This document shows, in pieces, positions 1 to 8,479 of a stretch of DNA of 64,000 nucleotides. The notes below the pieces were generated by a model. The model was given only the letters and a program-made list of their open reading frames with translations, did not search any database and was not told the origin of the DNA. A program made the translations under genes and the position numbers. Source of the stretch: UBA4782 sp034429195 (GTDB lineage Bacteria > Chloroflexota > Anaerolineae > Anaerolineales > Anaerolineaceae); contig DAOUGQ010000002.1 in the NCBI GenBank assembly GCA_034429195.1, forward strand, positions 1-64,000, read 5' to 3'. Every line of letters begins with the position of its first letter. Within the stretch, counting starts at the first letter, position 1.

Positions 1-280
1 TGATCTATAAGCCGCAATATCCCCTCGATGGGGTTCAGATAACAAGACACCCAGGTTGATCTATAAGCTGCAATATCCCCTCGATGGGGTTCAGATAACA
101 AGACACCCAGGTTGATCAATAAGCTGCAATATCCCCTCGATGGGGTTCAGATAACAAGACACCCAGGTTGATCAATAAGCTGCAATATCCCCTCGATGGG
201 GTTCAGATAACAAGACACCCAGGTTGATCTATAAGCCGCAATATCCCCTCGATGGGGTTCAGATAACAAGACACCCAGGT
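1..280. repeat. Five tandem 56-bp repeats derived from the rnpB 3' end
   Basis: Five head-to-tail units of exactly 56 bp fill 1-56, 57-112, 113-168, 169-224 and 225-280. They are nearly identical: the only changes I see are ctat/caat and gcc/gct in the first part of units 2-4. Each unit carries the 12-nt 3' strand of the RNase P RNA P1 helix, the adjoining conserved segment (TATAAGCCGCA on the plus strand) and a small CCCC/GGGG hairpin. A sixth partial copy at 281-295 is the real end of rnpB. The array starts at the window edge, so it probably extends further left. There are no variable spacers, so it is not a CRISPR array. Confidence 0.93.
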
Positions 281-707
281 TGATCTATAAGCCGCATTCT
301 GTTAACAGGGGGGTATCCAACTAAGGACGACTCCTGTATAGATGACCATCTCTCTCGGCGAGCTGTTACCAGCACGCTCTAGCAGTCTACCCGGAACTTA
401 AAAGGAGACGAGCAGCCTCCACATGTTCCTGCTTGACCTTGCTCCTGGCAGGGGTTACCTGGCCGCTGCATTACTGCATACGCCGGTGGTCTCTTACACC
501 GCCATTTCACCCTTACCTGACACCTTTCCTTCGATTCCTTTCAGAAGTGAGGAGTGGTGACAGGCGGTATGTTTCTGTGGCCCGATCCGACAGGTTACCC
601 AAAAAGGGCGTCCCCGTCCTGGGTATTACCCGGTGCCATGCTCTATGGAGTGCAGACTTTCCTCGGCACAGTTCAAAACTGTGACGCGGTCACCCGATCA
701 ACCTGGG
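270..707 (-). ncRNA. rnpB: RNase P RNA, bacterial type A
   Basis: This is the catalytic RNA that removes 5' leaders from tRNA precursors. On the minus strand, the conserved GAGGAAAGTC core (plus positions 655-664) lies near the 5' end and ACAGAATGCGGC (plus 291-302) near the 3' end, which are the two halves of helix P4 and its junctions. The terminal helix P1 forms between CCCAGGTTGATC (plus 696-707) and GATCAACCTGGG (plus 274-285), 12 bp without a mismatch. The length of about 435 nt fits type A RNAs. The exact 3' end is uncertain because the terminal sequence is repeated in tandem downstream. An open frame inside the gene (433-684) is not a gene. Confidence 0.95.
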
Positions 708-714
708 CAAATTC

Positions 715-743
715 ATCATACCCGGATTAAGTTGAACCGTCAA
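715..743 (-). promoter_or_regulatory. Sigma-70 promoter of rnpB
   Basis: On the minus strand TTGACG (plus 738-743) and TATGAT (plus 715-720) are separated by 17 bp. The expected start of transcription, about 7 nt downstream, falls at the first bases of the P1 helix of RNase P RNA, so the RNA would need little or no 5' trimming. Confidence 0.8.
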
Positions 744-755
744 TCTTTAAGAATG

Positions 756-1040
756 TCATCCACCTGCTACCGGCGGAATAAAATCTAAAGTATCACCAGA
801 ATTGAGAACAGTATCCCAACCATGTGGAAGAGTTGGCACCTCTTTCCCGTTTAAAAAGACATGGACATGCGCATGCAACTCGTTATCTTCGTTTATCCAA
901 TGAGATTTGAGCAATGGTACTTGCTCAACGACGACATGGATTGCTTTTATTATGGTAGTATCTTCCGGTAATGAAATTTCGAATTGTTTTTGTCCAGCAA
1001 TTACTTTGAATGTGGCAAAGAGATGTATAGTAATATTCAT
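756..1040 (-). CDS. MoaD/ThiS-family sulfur carrier protein
   Basis: A 94-residue ubiquitin-fold protein ending in PPVAGG. The C-terminal Gly-Gly is the residue pair that is adenylated and thiocarboxylated in MoaD (molybdopterin synthase small subunit) and ThiS-type carriers. The start at 1040 (MNITIHLF) is chosen because a longer frame would run into the mutL start at 1108 and adds sequence unlike the family. The divergent partner is mutL. No moaE, moeB or thiazole gene is adjacent, so the pathway served (molybdopterin, or a tungsten cofactor) cannot be read from context. No clear ribosome site is seen. Family assignment is fairly safe; the role is inferred. Confidence 0.8.
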   Translation of the reverse strand: MNITIHLFATFKVIAGQKQFEISLPEDTTIIKAIHVVVEQVPLLKSHWINEDNELHAHVHVFLNGKEVPTLPHGWDTVLNSGDTLDFIPPVAGG

Positions 1041-1095
1041 GGGTTTATTAAACCATATCTGTTCGCAAAATACGACCTCCAGACCTGACTGTTGA

Positions 1096-1101
1096 TATAA
1101 T
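1096..1101 (+). promoter_or_regulatory. Possible -10 box of a leaderless mutL mRNA
   Basis: A perfect TATAAT lies 6 nt before the mutL ATG at 1108. The usual start site, about 7 nt past the -10 box, would coincide with the start codon, and no Shine-Dalgarno sequence is present. No convincing -35 box is visible. Confidence 0.5.
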
Positions 1102-1107
1102 CTTGCT

Positions 1108-2868
1108 ATGCCCATTCATTTATTGTCCGAGGCAGTTGCCTCTCAAATAGCAGCTGGTGAAGTGGTTGAGAGACCAGCATCGGTTGTAAAAGAATTGCTC
1201 GAAAATAGCCTGGATGCTGGCGCGACTAACATTTCCATCCAAATTCAACAAGCCGGCAAGCAATTGATCGAAGTAGCAGATAACGGTTCAGGGATACCTT
1301 CTGATGAAGTAGAGCTGGCAGTTACCCGGCATGCTACCAGTAAACTTAACTCGGCAGCGGACTTATTCGCGATCCGTACGCTGGGTTTTCGCGGAGAAGC
1401 TTTAGCTTCCATCGCTTCGGTTTCTCGCAGTATACTGACCACACGAACTGAAAAGGAAGAAGTTGGTTCACGTCTTGTGATAGAGGGCGGTGAAGGTGGT
1501 AAGTTGCAAAAAATGGGGTTTCCGACAGGAACAACCATCCGAGTCGAAAATTTATTTGCCAATGTACCAGCACGTTTGAAATTTCTCAAAACTGATGCGA
1601 CCGAACGGCAGCAGATTCATGCCCTGGTAACGCGATATGCGCTGGCATATTCTCACATACAGTTTAGCCTGGTGGATGATGGCCGCGTTGTGTTAAGAAC
1701 CAATGGCAGTGGAAACAGACGTGAAGTATTAGCCAGTCTGTATGGCGTTGAGATCGCTCGCCAAATGTTGGAAGTGACTTTTGAAGATGGCGATATTTCG
1801 ATCACAGGATTTACAAGCCCTTTATCTCTTACCCGATCGAATCGAAAAGAGATGACCTTCTTTGTGAATGGACGCTGGATATGGGATACCGCGCTTAACG
1901 CTGCAATAGTTCAGTCTTATGCAGGTTTACTTATGGTAGGAAGATTTCCTTTATCAGTGTTGTTCATTGAAATTCCCCCTGAAGAAGTAGATGTCAATGT
2001 TCATCCCGCCAAAGCTGAAGTACGTTTTCGTAGTAGTGATAAAGTATTTTCAGCTGTGCAACGGGCGGTACGAAGAGCAGTGATGGCATATTCTCCTATC
2101 CCGTCTATACACCCGCAAAGATTATGGGGAACACCATTATCATCTACCAACTCGTCTCCTGTCACAAAGGCACCTGGTTTAGATTGGCAAATGGCAGCAG
2201 AATCGGAAAGCATATCTACCCAGGTAGAGCCCAACAATTCGACAGTTGATGCCTTTACACCTGCAGATGACCTTTCAAGAGGCAGGCTGCCTTTACTACG
2301 GTTGATAGGGCAAATCGGTGCAACCTACCTGGTTGCTGAAGGACCAGATGGCTTATATCTCATTGATCAACATGCCGCGCATGAGCGGGTTTTATTTGAA
2401 AAATTATTGAATCAGCGTGGTAAAGAAATGATCATGCAGCCATTATTACAACCTATTACGATTCAATTGGCACCTCATCAATCAGCAATTCTGACTGATT
2501 CTTTGGAAACTTTAGCAAAATTAGGGTTTGTTGTCGATGAATTTGGTATTAACACCTTTCGGGTTCGTGCCATCCCTGCGCTTTTCCTAAAAAATGATCC
2601 TCAAGTGATGTTGAGAGCAGTTGTCGAAGAGATTGAAGAGGATGAAAGTCCTCTGCGATCGGAAATGGAAGCTATCATTGCATCGAGAGTGTGTAAAAGT
2701 GTCGCAGTAAAGGGCGGAACCTTATTGGCTCCTGAAGAACAGGCGAATTTGCTGCGCGACCTGGAAAGATGTTCCTCTCCACGGACTTGCCCGCATGGCA
2801 GACCTACCATGATCCATCTTTCTGTGGATGTTTTGGAAAGGCAATTTGGAAGGCGGGGTAGCCGGTAG
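1108..2868 (+). CDS. mutL: DNA mismatch repair protein MutL
   Basis: MutL (586 aa) links mismatch recognition by MutS to strand removal. The N-terminal GHKL ATPase half shows the family motifs (EVVERPASVVKELLENSLDAGA near residue 20, DNGSGI, RGEAL near 93, and GTTIRVENLF). The C-terminal half carries DQHAAHERVLFE, matching the metal-binding endonuclease motif DQHA-x2-E-x4-E, and CPHGRP near the end. It should therefore nick DNA itself, as in bacteria lacking MutH. The length is normal. The gene stops 1 bp from the end of the convergent kinase-like gene. mutS is not in the window. Confidence 0.96.
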   Translation: MPIHLLSEAVASQIAAGEVVERPASVVKELLENSLDAGATNISIQIQQAGKQLIEVADNGSGIPSDEVELAVTRHATSKLNSAADLFAIRTLGFRGEALASIASVSRSILTTRTEKEEVGSRLVIEGGEGGKLQKMGFPTGTTIRVENLFANVPARLKFLKTDATERQQIHALVTRYALAYSHIQFSLVDDGRVVLRTNGSGNRREVLASLYGVEIARQMLEVTFEDGDISITGFTSPLSLTRSNRKEMTFFVNGRWIWDTALNAAIVQSYAGLLMVGRFPLSVLFIEIPPEEVDVNVHPAKAEVRFRSSDKVFSAVQRAVRRAVMAYSPIPSIHPQRLWGTPLSSTNSSPVTKAPGLDWQMAAESESISTQVEPNNSTVDAFTPADDLSRGRLPLLRLIGQIGATYLVAEGPDGLYLIDQHAAHERVLFEKLLNQRGKEMIMQPLLQPITIQLAPHQSAILTDSLETLAKLGFVVDEFGINTFRVRAIPALFLKNDPQVMLRAVVEEIEEDESPLRSEMEAIIASRVCKSVAVKGGTLLAPEEQANLLRDLERCSSPRTCPHGRPTMIHLSVDVLERQFGRRGSR

Positions 2869-2869
2869 G

Positions 2870-4051
2870 TTAAGTTTTCAAGGGGAGTTGAATCGTAACA
2901 ATCGTTCCAACAGAAAGCTTGCTTTTCAAATCAATTTGCCCTTTGTGAGCCTGGATGATCTGTTTACAAAGCGCGAGCCCAAGTCCTGAACCAGTTTTCA
3001 CTTTTTCAGCATTGTGAGCCCGATAGAATTTATCAAAAATTGCCGGAATATCTGTCTCCGGTATCCCGTTTCCTGAATCTTGAATGCAGACCCATAAGTT
3101 ACCAGATTCTTCCCAGGCACTAATATAAACACTCCCTTTAGGGTGGTTGTATTGGATAGCATTCCGGATGATATGTGTGAAAACCTGCTCTATACGTTTT
3201 CCATCGATATTAATAGTGGGCAAGGTTTCTGGAATTTCTTCTTGTAGAGAGATCATATGCTTTTCAGCAAGATTTTCAAGTTGATGAATGGATTTGTATA
3301 AGATGGGAACAATATCTGTTAGTACAGGTTCAAGAGATATACGACCGGTTTCCCAATCGGTTACTTCTTCATAGCTATTCACTACATTATTGATCTGGTT
3401 GGCATGCAATTCGAAAGAATTGACAAGTTCGAAGCGTTGTTCTTCCGGTAGTTCAGGCTGTTTTAAAAGATAAGCAATCGTGTTCATGGTGGTCAATGGA
3501 GAACGGATGTGCTGAATGAATTCGGGAACCGAATCTGCCGATGTTTCAGATTGAATAGCCTCAAAAGGCTTATGGTAGTATTTTGCTGTTTGTGCAGCCA
3601 GGATCAATAAAAGCTCTTCTTCATCAGGAGAAATGGGGTTTGGATGATTGATTAGTTCAACCATTCCAATTGCTTTTTTATTGGCAAGCAATGGAATTGC
3701 GGTGATCCTATATACTTCAGAAAAATAAACTTGTTCTGTTGTCAGGACATAGCAATGATCAGGTGGATCAAGTTTAAGAGAGCGCCTTTCTCTAATTACT
3801 AGTTCTGCCATTGGATTTACAGAAACTTCTCCCAGTGTGGAAAATCCCTTTTCCTTCGTCCAGACAGTCTCCATTTTTGGTGATCGAGCGGGATCATCTT
3901 GTAAATACACCAGGGAACCAGCAGCATTTATCAGTTTGGCAGTGTGATATGCAAATTGTTGCAACATGACATGGGGTGATTGTGCTGTCAGCACAGCAGC
4001 CAGCGACTGTATAAGGCGATAATAGGAGTTCTTTTGACCCAGAGAGTTCAT
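2870..4051 (-). CDS. GAF-domain sensor histidine kinase-like protein with atypical H-box
   Basis: A cytoplasmic protein of 393 aa: a GAF-like sensor domain (about 20-165), a dimerisation helix pair (about 180-250) and a complete HATPase domain with N-box (IIRNAIQYN), G1 (DSGNGIP) and G2 (TGSGLGLAL). No membrane segment is seen. The H-box reads QHIRSPL. Aligned on R-x-P-L without a gap, glutamine sits where the phosphorylated histidine belongs, and a histidine is one place later. It may be a non-canonical kinase or an ATP-binding sensor. Its ATG overlaps the stop of the sirtuin gene, so it is the last gene of the receiver-ATPase/sirtuin operon. Confidence 0.8.
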   Translation of the reverse strand: MNSLGQKNSYYRLIQSLAAVLTAQSPHVMLQQFAYHTAKLINAAGSLVYLQDDPARSPKMETVWTKEKGFSTLGEVSVNPMAELVIRERRSLKLDPPDHCYVLTTEQVYFSEVYRITAIPLLANKKAIGMVELINHPNPISPDEEELLLILAAQTAKYYHKPFEAIQSETSADSVPEFIQHIRSPLTTMNTIAYLLKQPELPEEQRFELVNSFELHANQINNVVNSYEEVTDWETGRISLEPVLTDIVPILYKSIHQLENLAEKHMISLQEEIPETLPTINIDGKRIEQVFTHIIRNAIQYNHPKGSVYISAWEESGNLWVCIQDSGNGIPETDIPAIFDKFYRAHNAEKVKTGSGLGLALCKQIIQAHKGQIDLKSKLSVGTIVTIQLPLKT

Positions 4052-4818
4052 GGTTTCAACACCAATTCGGTAATTGCTGGCAAAATCTCCACTGTGTTAT
4101 ATGGCAAAAGAACATCTGCATATTCATCAAGAGGTGTGCTGCTGAAATTGTTGATGATCAGGCAGGCGTGATTTTCCACCGCCATTTGTGGAATTGTACA
4201 TGCAGGAAATACCTCCAATGAGGAGCCAATCACAATCATGACATCTGTATCTTTGATCAATTCTTCTGCCCTATTCCAAATATCTTGTGGTAAATACTCC
4301 TCATAAAGAACAATATCAGGCTTAAGATACCGGTCACACTTCCAGCAGCGCGGCAAGATATCTTGTTGCAAGAATCTTTCCAGGAAGGGAGTTATTGGGT
4401 AAACCGCTTTGCAATAGGGGCAGATAAGTCTATCTACAGAACCGTGTAGTGGAAAAACGTTTTTTGATCCTGCTTTCTGATGGAGCATGTCGATATTCTG
4501 GGTAACAATTGCCTGGATCTTTCCGGCGGCTTCTAATTGAGCCAGGCTGACATGAGCAAGGTTGGGTTGTGCTGAAGAAATTTGCTGTAGCAAAGGTTTG
4601 AACCAGGTGAAAAAACGTTCTGGGTGAAATTGAAAAGCAGAAAGAGAAGCTACATACATGGGATCATCTTTTTGCCACAAGCCAGTCTCTGCAGAACGAA
4701 AATCTGGTATTCCAGAAGGAGTGGAAATTCCCGCTCCGGTAAAAGCTACCACGAAGTGGGCATTCTTTATGATATTTGCTGCTTTCTGTATACCCCCGAA
4801 TGCAGCAGTGGGAATCAT
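4048..4818 (-). CDS. cobB: Sir2-family NAD-dependent protein deacylase (sirtuin)
   Basis: A 256-residue sirtuin that would remove acyl groups from lysines using NAD. The NAD-binding motif GAGISTPSGIPDFRS lies near residue 27, TQNIDMLH near 107 and the catalytic histidine in LHGSVD near 124. A zinc ribbon is formed by CPYC and CWKC. Full family length. It overlaps the upstream receiver-ATPase gene by 4 nt and the downstream kinase-like gene by 4 nt, so the three are translationally coupled. A sirtuin between two signalling genes is unusual and suggests it acts on, or is controlled by, the same pathway; that part is inference. The symbol follows the bacterial family name. Confidence 0.9.
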   Translation of the reverse strand: MIPTAAFGGIQKAANIIKNAHFVVAFTGAGISTPSGIPDFRSAETGLWQKDDPMYVASLSAFQFHPERFFTWFKPLLQQISSAQPNLAHVSLAQLEAAGKIQAIVTQNIDMLHQKAGSKNVFPLHGSVDRLICPYCKAVYPITPFLERFLQQDILPRCWKCDRYLKPDIVLYEEYLPQDIWNRAEELIKDTDVMIVIGSSLEVFPACTIPQMAVENHACLIINNFSSTPLDEYADVLLPYNTVEILPAITELVLKP

Positions 4819-5978
4819 TTCTGTATCTGCTCCAGCATGAAATCTGCAAGCCGTTCAAATTGTTGGGTCAGCAACCCTTCAGGCTGCAGTTCGATCAATG
4901 GAATGTTTTTTTCTGCTGCCAGAATTGCCACTTCTGGAGCAGGTGGAATCATCTGGGTAACCTTGATCTTGAGGGCTTCCTGAAGTTGGGTAACACTAAG
5001 CTGCATATCTGCCCGAATCCGATTGATGATGACAATATGCAGTAATTTTGATTTGCCAAAACCGTATCTGGCAAGATCACTGGTAAGGATTTTTGTGTGT
5101 TCTAGACATGAAGGAAAAGGTTCGATCACAAGAAGTAGTTCATCACAGTAATTAAGCAGCCGTTCGATATTGGGTAATGTTGGTACTCCAAAATCCACCA
5201 GAACCAGCTCTCCAATTTGTGGTAAATGCTGGATGATCATTTCCATTTTGGAAACTTCAGTAACCAGATTTCCATCAGCGAGATTGTTGCCTGCAAGAAG
5301 CAACCGGGGACCATAGGTAATTTTTACCAGTTGCTTTTCTATGGAATCACGGTTGATATCATGAGTTTTCATATTTAGCAGATTATTTAATCCATTCGGA
5401 TTCATGAAACCCAGATCAATTGCCCATGAGCCATTTCCAGGATGGGTTTCAGCTGCCACAATATTTATCTTACTTTTTTTAGCAATACTGATCGCCAGGT
5501 TAAGGGTCAAAGCAGAAACACCAAGACCGCCTTTCGCTCCAATGACTCCAATCATTTTTCCTTTTTCAATGATTGGAACGGGTGAAAGTGGGCGGGGTGT
5601 ACGTCTTGCAAGAAGAGCTTTTATATGAGCGATTAATTCAGCCGGGTGAACTGGTTTTGTGAGGTAATCATCAGCACCAGCATCATAACCAGCAACTTTA
5701 TCATCCAACTGGCTTTTTGCGGTGAACATTAATACTGGGGTGTTTTCAGTGAGCGGCTCTGCACGTAACAGTTGACATACCTGATAGCCATCCATACTGG
5801 GCATCATGATATCAAGAATGATCAGGTCTGGTCGTTCACTTTTAGCCTGGAGGAGTGCCTGCTCACCATTATTGGCAGCAATAATGCTATAACCCTGACG
5901 CTGAAGCATCAACCCAACCATACGTAACGTTTCGAAATCGTCGTCGACAATTAAAATTCGTTCACCCATTGTTTTCAC
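4815..5978 (-). CDS. Response-regulator receiver fused to a CpaE/MinD-like ATPase
   Basis: This 387-aa protein has a CheY-like receiver (about 5-125) with the acidic pair VDDD, the phospho-acceptor in LIILDIMMPSMDG, and the TKP lysine. A SIMIBI-class ATPase domain follows (about 140-385). The P-loop reads GAKGGLGVS: the deviant Walker lysine KGG is kept but the GK(T/S) lysine is replaced by V, as in many CpaE proteins, so ATP turnover is doubtful. CpaE proteins position type IV/Flp pilus machinery, but no pilus genes are nearby. Two starts are possible: GTG at 5978, or ATG at 5969, which has GGGTGA just upstream. It is the first gene of the sirtuin operon. Confidence 0.85.
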   Translation of the reverse strand: MKTMGERILIVDDDFETLRMVGLMLQRQGYSIIAANNGEQALLQAKSERPDLIILDIMMPSMDGYQVCQLLRAEPLTENTPVLMFTAKSQLDDKVAGYDAGADDYLTKPVHPAELIAHIKALLARRTPRPLSPVPIIEKGKMIGVIGAKGGLGVSALTLNLAISIAKKSKINIVAAETHPGNGSWAIDLGFMNPNGLNNLLNMKTHDINRDSIEKQLVKITYGPRLLLAGNNLADGNLVTEVSKMEMIIQHLPQIGELVLVDFGVPTLPNIERLLNYCDELLLVIEPFPSCLEHTKILTSDLARYGFGKSKLLHIVIINRIRADMQLSVTQLQEALKIKVTQMIPPAPEVAILAAEKNIPLIELQPEGLLTQQFERLADFMLEQIQK

Positions 5979-6044
5979 CCGGTTTCACTTTCTTCAGAGA
6001 TATTTTGACCTAACTGGCTACCTTCAGGCTCGATATGATTAAAG

Positions 6045-6050
6045 TATAAT
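6045..6050 (+). promoter_or_regulatory. Possible -10 box of a leaderless tilS mRNA
   Basis: A perfect TATAAT is followed 7 nt later by the tilS ATG at 6058, so transcription would begin at the start codon. There is no Shine-Dalgarno sequence. The -35 region is weak. Confidence 0.55.
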
Positions 6051-6057
6051 CAAAATT

Positions 6058-7479
6058 ATGGATTCACGTACAATCATCCAAATTCTTCAGGAAGAATGTT
6101 GCATCAACTGTACCAGCCCTCTTGTAATAGGTGTTTCTGGCGGTCCAGACAGCCTGTCTCTGGCACATTTATTATTCACTTGCGGTATCCCAATTATTGT
6201 CGCGCATCTTGACCATCAATTACGCGATGAATCTGGCGAGGATGCTTCATTTGTCAAAACCATTGCTGGAAAATGGAAGGCGGCTTTCGTTGAGAAGAAA
6301 GTAGATGTGATGGAGATTGTCAAGCAAAAGAAGTTGTCCATAGAAGAAGCTGGAAGAATAGCGCGTTACCAATTTTTATTCGATGTAGCAAGGCAAAACA
6401 ATGCACAGGCAGTAGTTACAGCACATACAGCTGATGATCAGGTAGAAACCATGTTGATGCATCTTTTACGAGGATCTGGATTGAATGGTCTTAAAGGAAT
6501 GAAAATGAGGCAGCTCTTACCAGAATGGGATGCAAATATCCCATTGGTACGCCCTCTGTTACGCATTTGGCGCTCCGAAATATTAGAATATTGCAGTAAC
6601 CATGACCTTCATCCTATCATCGACAAGAGCAATCTGGAAAATACTTATTTCAGAAACCGGCTGCGTAATGAGCTAATCCCATATTTGCAGACTTACAATC
6701 CCAATATTAAAAATGTTCTCTTGCGAAGCACAATAACACTATCAAACGATCATGATCTTTTGCAAGATATTTTGGAAAAAGCATGGGAAAGTCTATCTCC
6801 CGAAATAACTGAAAACCTGGTCAAGTTTCAAAAGGGATCTTTCCTTTTGATGCAGCCTGGGGCGCAAAGTAGCCTGTTTCGTCGGATGATTGCACATCTT
6901 CTTCCACAAGCTCGTGATTTTTCCTTTGATAATATTCAACGCGGGTTATCCTTTATCCATCAGCCAACCCAAACCAACCAATTGGAACTGGAACAGGGGA
7001 TTGTGCTACGAAGGATTGAAGAAGATATTCTGATCACTAATGATCCAGGAGCCCTCTGTACTTTGGTTTCTGGCTGGTATCAAACCTTAAAGCCAGGGCT
7101 TTTTTTAACCGCTCCAGGATGTTTACCCCTGGCAAATGGAAAATATATTCATGCTGAAGTAATTTCTGTAGAGGCAGCCAGAATGCACCCAGCATGGAAT
7201 CAACATGGTCATGCTTTTCTGGATGAAACACAAACGGGGAGAACCTTTATGGTTCGAAATGGCTTGCCTGGGGATCGTTTTCAACCCCTGGGGATGCGTG
7301 GAAATAGTCTCAAGCTATCGAATTTTTGGATTAATGAAAAATTGCCTCGCGAGGCTAGAGCTTTATGGCCATTGGTTTGTGCAAAGAATGAAATTATCTG
7401 GATCCCTGGATTTCGAACCAGCCACCAGGCTCGTGTGACAGAAAATACAACCGGTGTAATTCACCTGTGGGTGGAATAA
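6058..7479 (+). CDS. tilS: tRNA(Ile)-lysidine synthase TilS
   Basis: TilS joins lysine to C34 of tRNA-Ile(CAU), changing its codon from AUG to AUA; the enzyme is essential in most bacteria. The N-type ATP pyrophosphatase P-loop SGGPDS lies near residue 25. The conserved AHLDHQLRDES and TAHTADDQVETMLMHLLRGSG segments follow, then the substrate-binding and TilS C-terminal domains (about 370-470, with GDRFQPLGM). The length of 473 aa is normal. It is transcribed divergently from the receiver-ATPase operon. Confidence 0.95.
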   Translation: MDSRTIIQILQEECCINCTSPLVIGVSGGPDSLSLAHLLFTCGIPIIVAHLDHQLRDESGEDASFVKTIAGKWKAAFVEKKVDVMEIVKQKKLSIEEAGRIARYQFLFDVARQNNAQAVVTAHTADDQVETMLMHLLRGSGLNGLKGMKMRQLLPEWDANIPLVRPLLRIWRSEILEYCSNHDLHPIIDKSNLENTYFRNRLRNELIPYLQTYNPNIKNVLLRSTITLSNDHDLLQDILEKAWESLSPEITENLVKFQKGSFLLMQPGAQSSLFRRMIAHLLPQARDFSFDNIQRGLSFIHQPTQTNQLELEQGIVLRRIEEDILITNDPGALCTLVSGWYQTLKPGLFLTAPGCLPLANGKYIHAEVISVEAARMHPAWNQHGHAFLDETQTGRTFMVRNGLPGDRFQPLGMRGNSLKLSNFWINEKLPREARALWPLVCAKNEIIWIPGFRTSHQARVTENTTGVIHLWVE

Positions 7480-7482
7480 AAA

Positions 7483-7515
7483 CAGCCGAAGAGCTGATGA
7501 CCAATTCTTCGACTG
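7483..7515 (-). terminator. Rho-independent terminator of the recombinase-like gene
   Basis: On the minus strand CAGTCGAAGA and TCTTCGGCTG pair over 10 bp (one G-U) around a 13-nt loop and are followed by TTTTT. It lies just beyond the stop of the gene at 7540-8436 and between two convergent genes. Confidence 0.7.
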
Positions 7516-7539
7516 TATGTAAGCTTTTTAGATCAGAAT

Positions 7540-8436
7540 TTATTTTTCTGCCAGCTGTCTTAATTTCATACTGATCTCACGATATTGAATTTTTGATACA
7601 CCCAGTTTCTGGCGGATCTTCTCTGGTTCAATACCATCCTTCCAGTCATTGACCGCGCATGTCCAACGGCACATATCAAAAGAAAGGTGCTTGGCGATTC
7701 CCGCCTTTTGCCCGATCTCTTCTAGTAGATATTCCAATCTGCGTGGTGACCAGGGAAATACTTGATCCGATGGGTGATATTGAGCTACATATTCATTGTA
7801 TACAGCAACCCAATCACCGGGAAGTGAGATCTTTCTTTCTTTATAGCGATTACGTGGGCTGGCATAGCGTACAAATAGAATGGCTCCATTGGGAGAATCT
7901 AATTCAACATGATTAACATGGATTCCCAGACACTCTCCCTTTTTTATCCCTGTTGACATGAGTAGTGTAAGAAGTGTATAAGGTCGGGCATCCGGGCTGT
8001 TTGTGTGGCGGAATGAATCGGCAGCTTCAATTACTTTTTCCTGTTCTTCCTGGGTCAAGATCTGGGGCAAGGGGCTGATGACTGTACGCTGGAGGATCTT
8101 TTCAGCGGGATCTGTGGTAATCACGCCATTTTTATGAAGCCACCGGAAGAAAGATTTGATGGAGGTAATGCGTCTTGCAAGGCTTTTCGCTGAACAGGGA
8201 ACACCACGTTCTTTTTGTAGCCAATCCAGGAAGTGATTTAGATCTAAAGTAGAAACCTGTCCTACTGTTTTATCTGGAGCGAGAAACGATGCCAATAACT
8301 GCATATCGCCACCAAAAGATTTAATGGTGAAATTTGATCGGCCTTGATCATTTAAAAAATATTGCCATGCAGAAATCGCTGGTTTTAGCGGTGATGTATG
8401 GGTAATATGAACCTCAGAAGGTATTTGGTTACTCAT
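7540..8436 (-). CDS. Degenerate tyrosine-recombinase (XerC/D-like) protein, probably inactive
   Basis: This 298-aa protein keeps the two-domain layout of XerC/XerD: a SAM-like core-binding domain (about 20-115) and a catalytic-like domain (about 125-295). The catalytic residues are mostly lost. The first arginine is lysine (STGIKKGE in place of TGLRxxE). The H-x-x-R-H box reads DMCRW, so both histidines are gone, and LGH is LGV. The nucleophilic tyrosine position falls on serine. The beta-hairpin lysine (YKERKISLP) and the second arginine remain. It probably binds DNA without cutting it. It is a single gene with its own promoter and a good ribosome site (GGAGGTC) and shows no mobile-element context. 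Confidence 0.8.
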   Translation of the reverse strand: MSNQIPSEVHITHTSPLKPAISAWQYFLNDQGRSNFTIKSFGGDMQLLASFLAPDKTVGQVSTLDLNHFLDWLQKERGVPCSAKSLARRITSIKSFFRWLHKNGVITTDPAEKILQRTVISPLPQILTQEEQEKVIEAADSFRHTNSPDARPYTLLTLLMSTGIKKGECLGIHVNHVELDSPNGAILFVRYASPRNRYKERKISLPGDWVAVYNEYVAQYHPSDQVFPWSPRRLEYLLEEIGQKAGIAKHLSFDMCRWTCAVNDWKDGIEPEKIRQKLGVSKIQYREISMKLRQLAEK

Positions 8437-8479
8437 AATTTGACCTCCAGGTAACTTGTCTCTTCGTGTAGCTTATTTC

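Noticed and set aside
1..280. CRISPR-like array at the left edge
   Set aside because: The full 56-bp unit is repeated with no variable spacers, and the unit is part of the RNase P RNA 3' end. No cas genes are near.
433..684. 83-codon reading frame
   Set aside because: It lies inside the RNase P RNA gene on the opposite strand; the conserved RNA core explains the sequence.
7540..8436. Active integrase marking a mobile element
   Set aside because: Catalytic residues are missing, and there are no attachment-site repeats, cargo genes or tRNA beside it.
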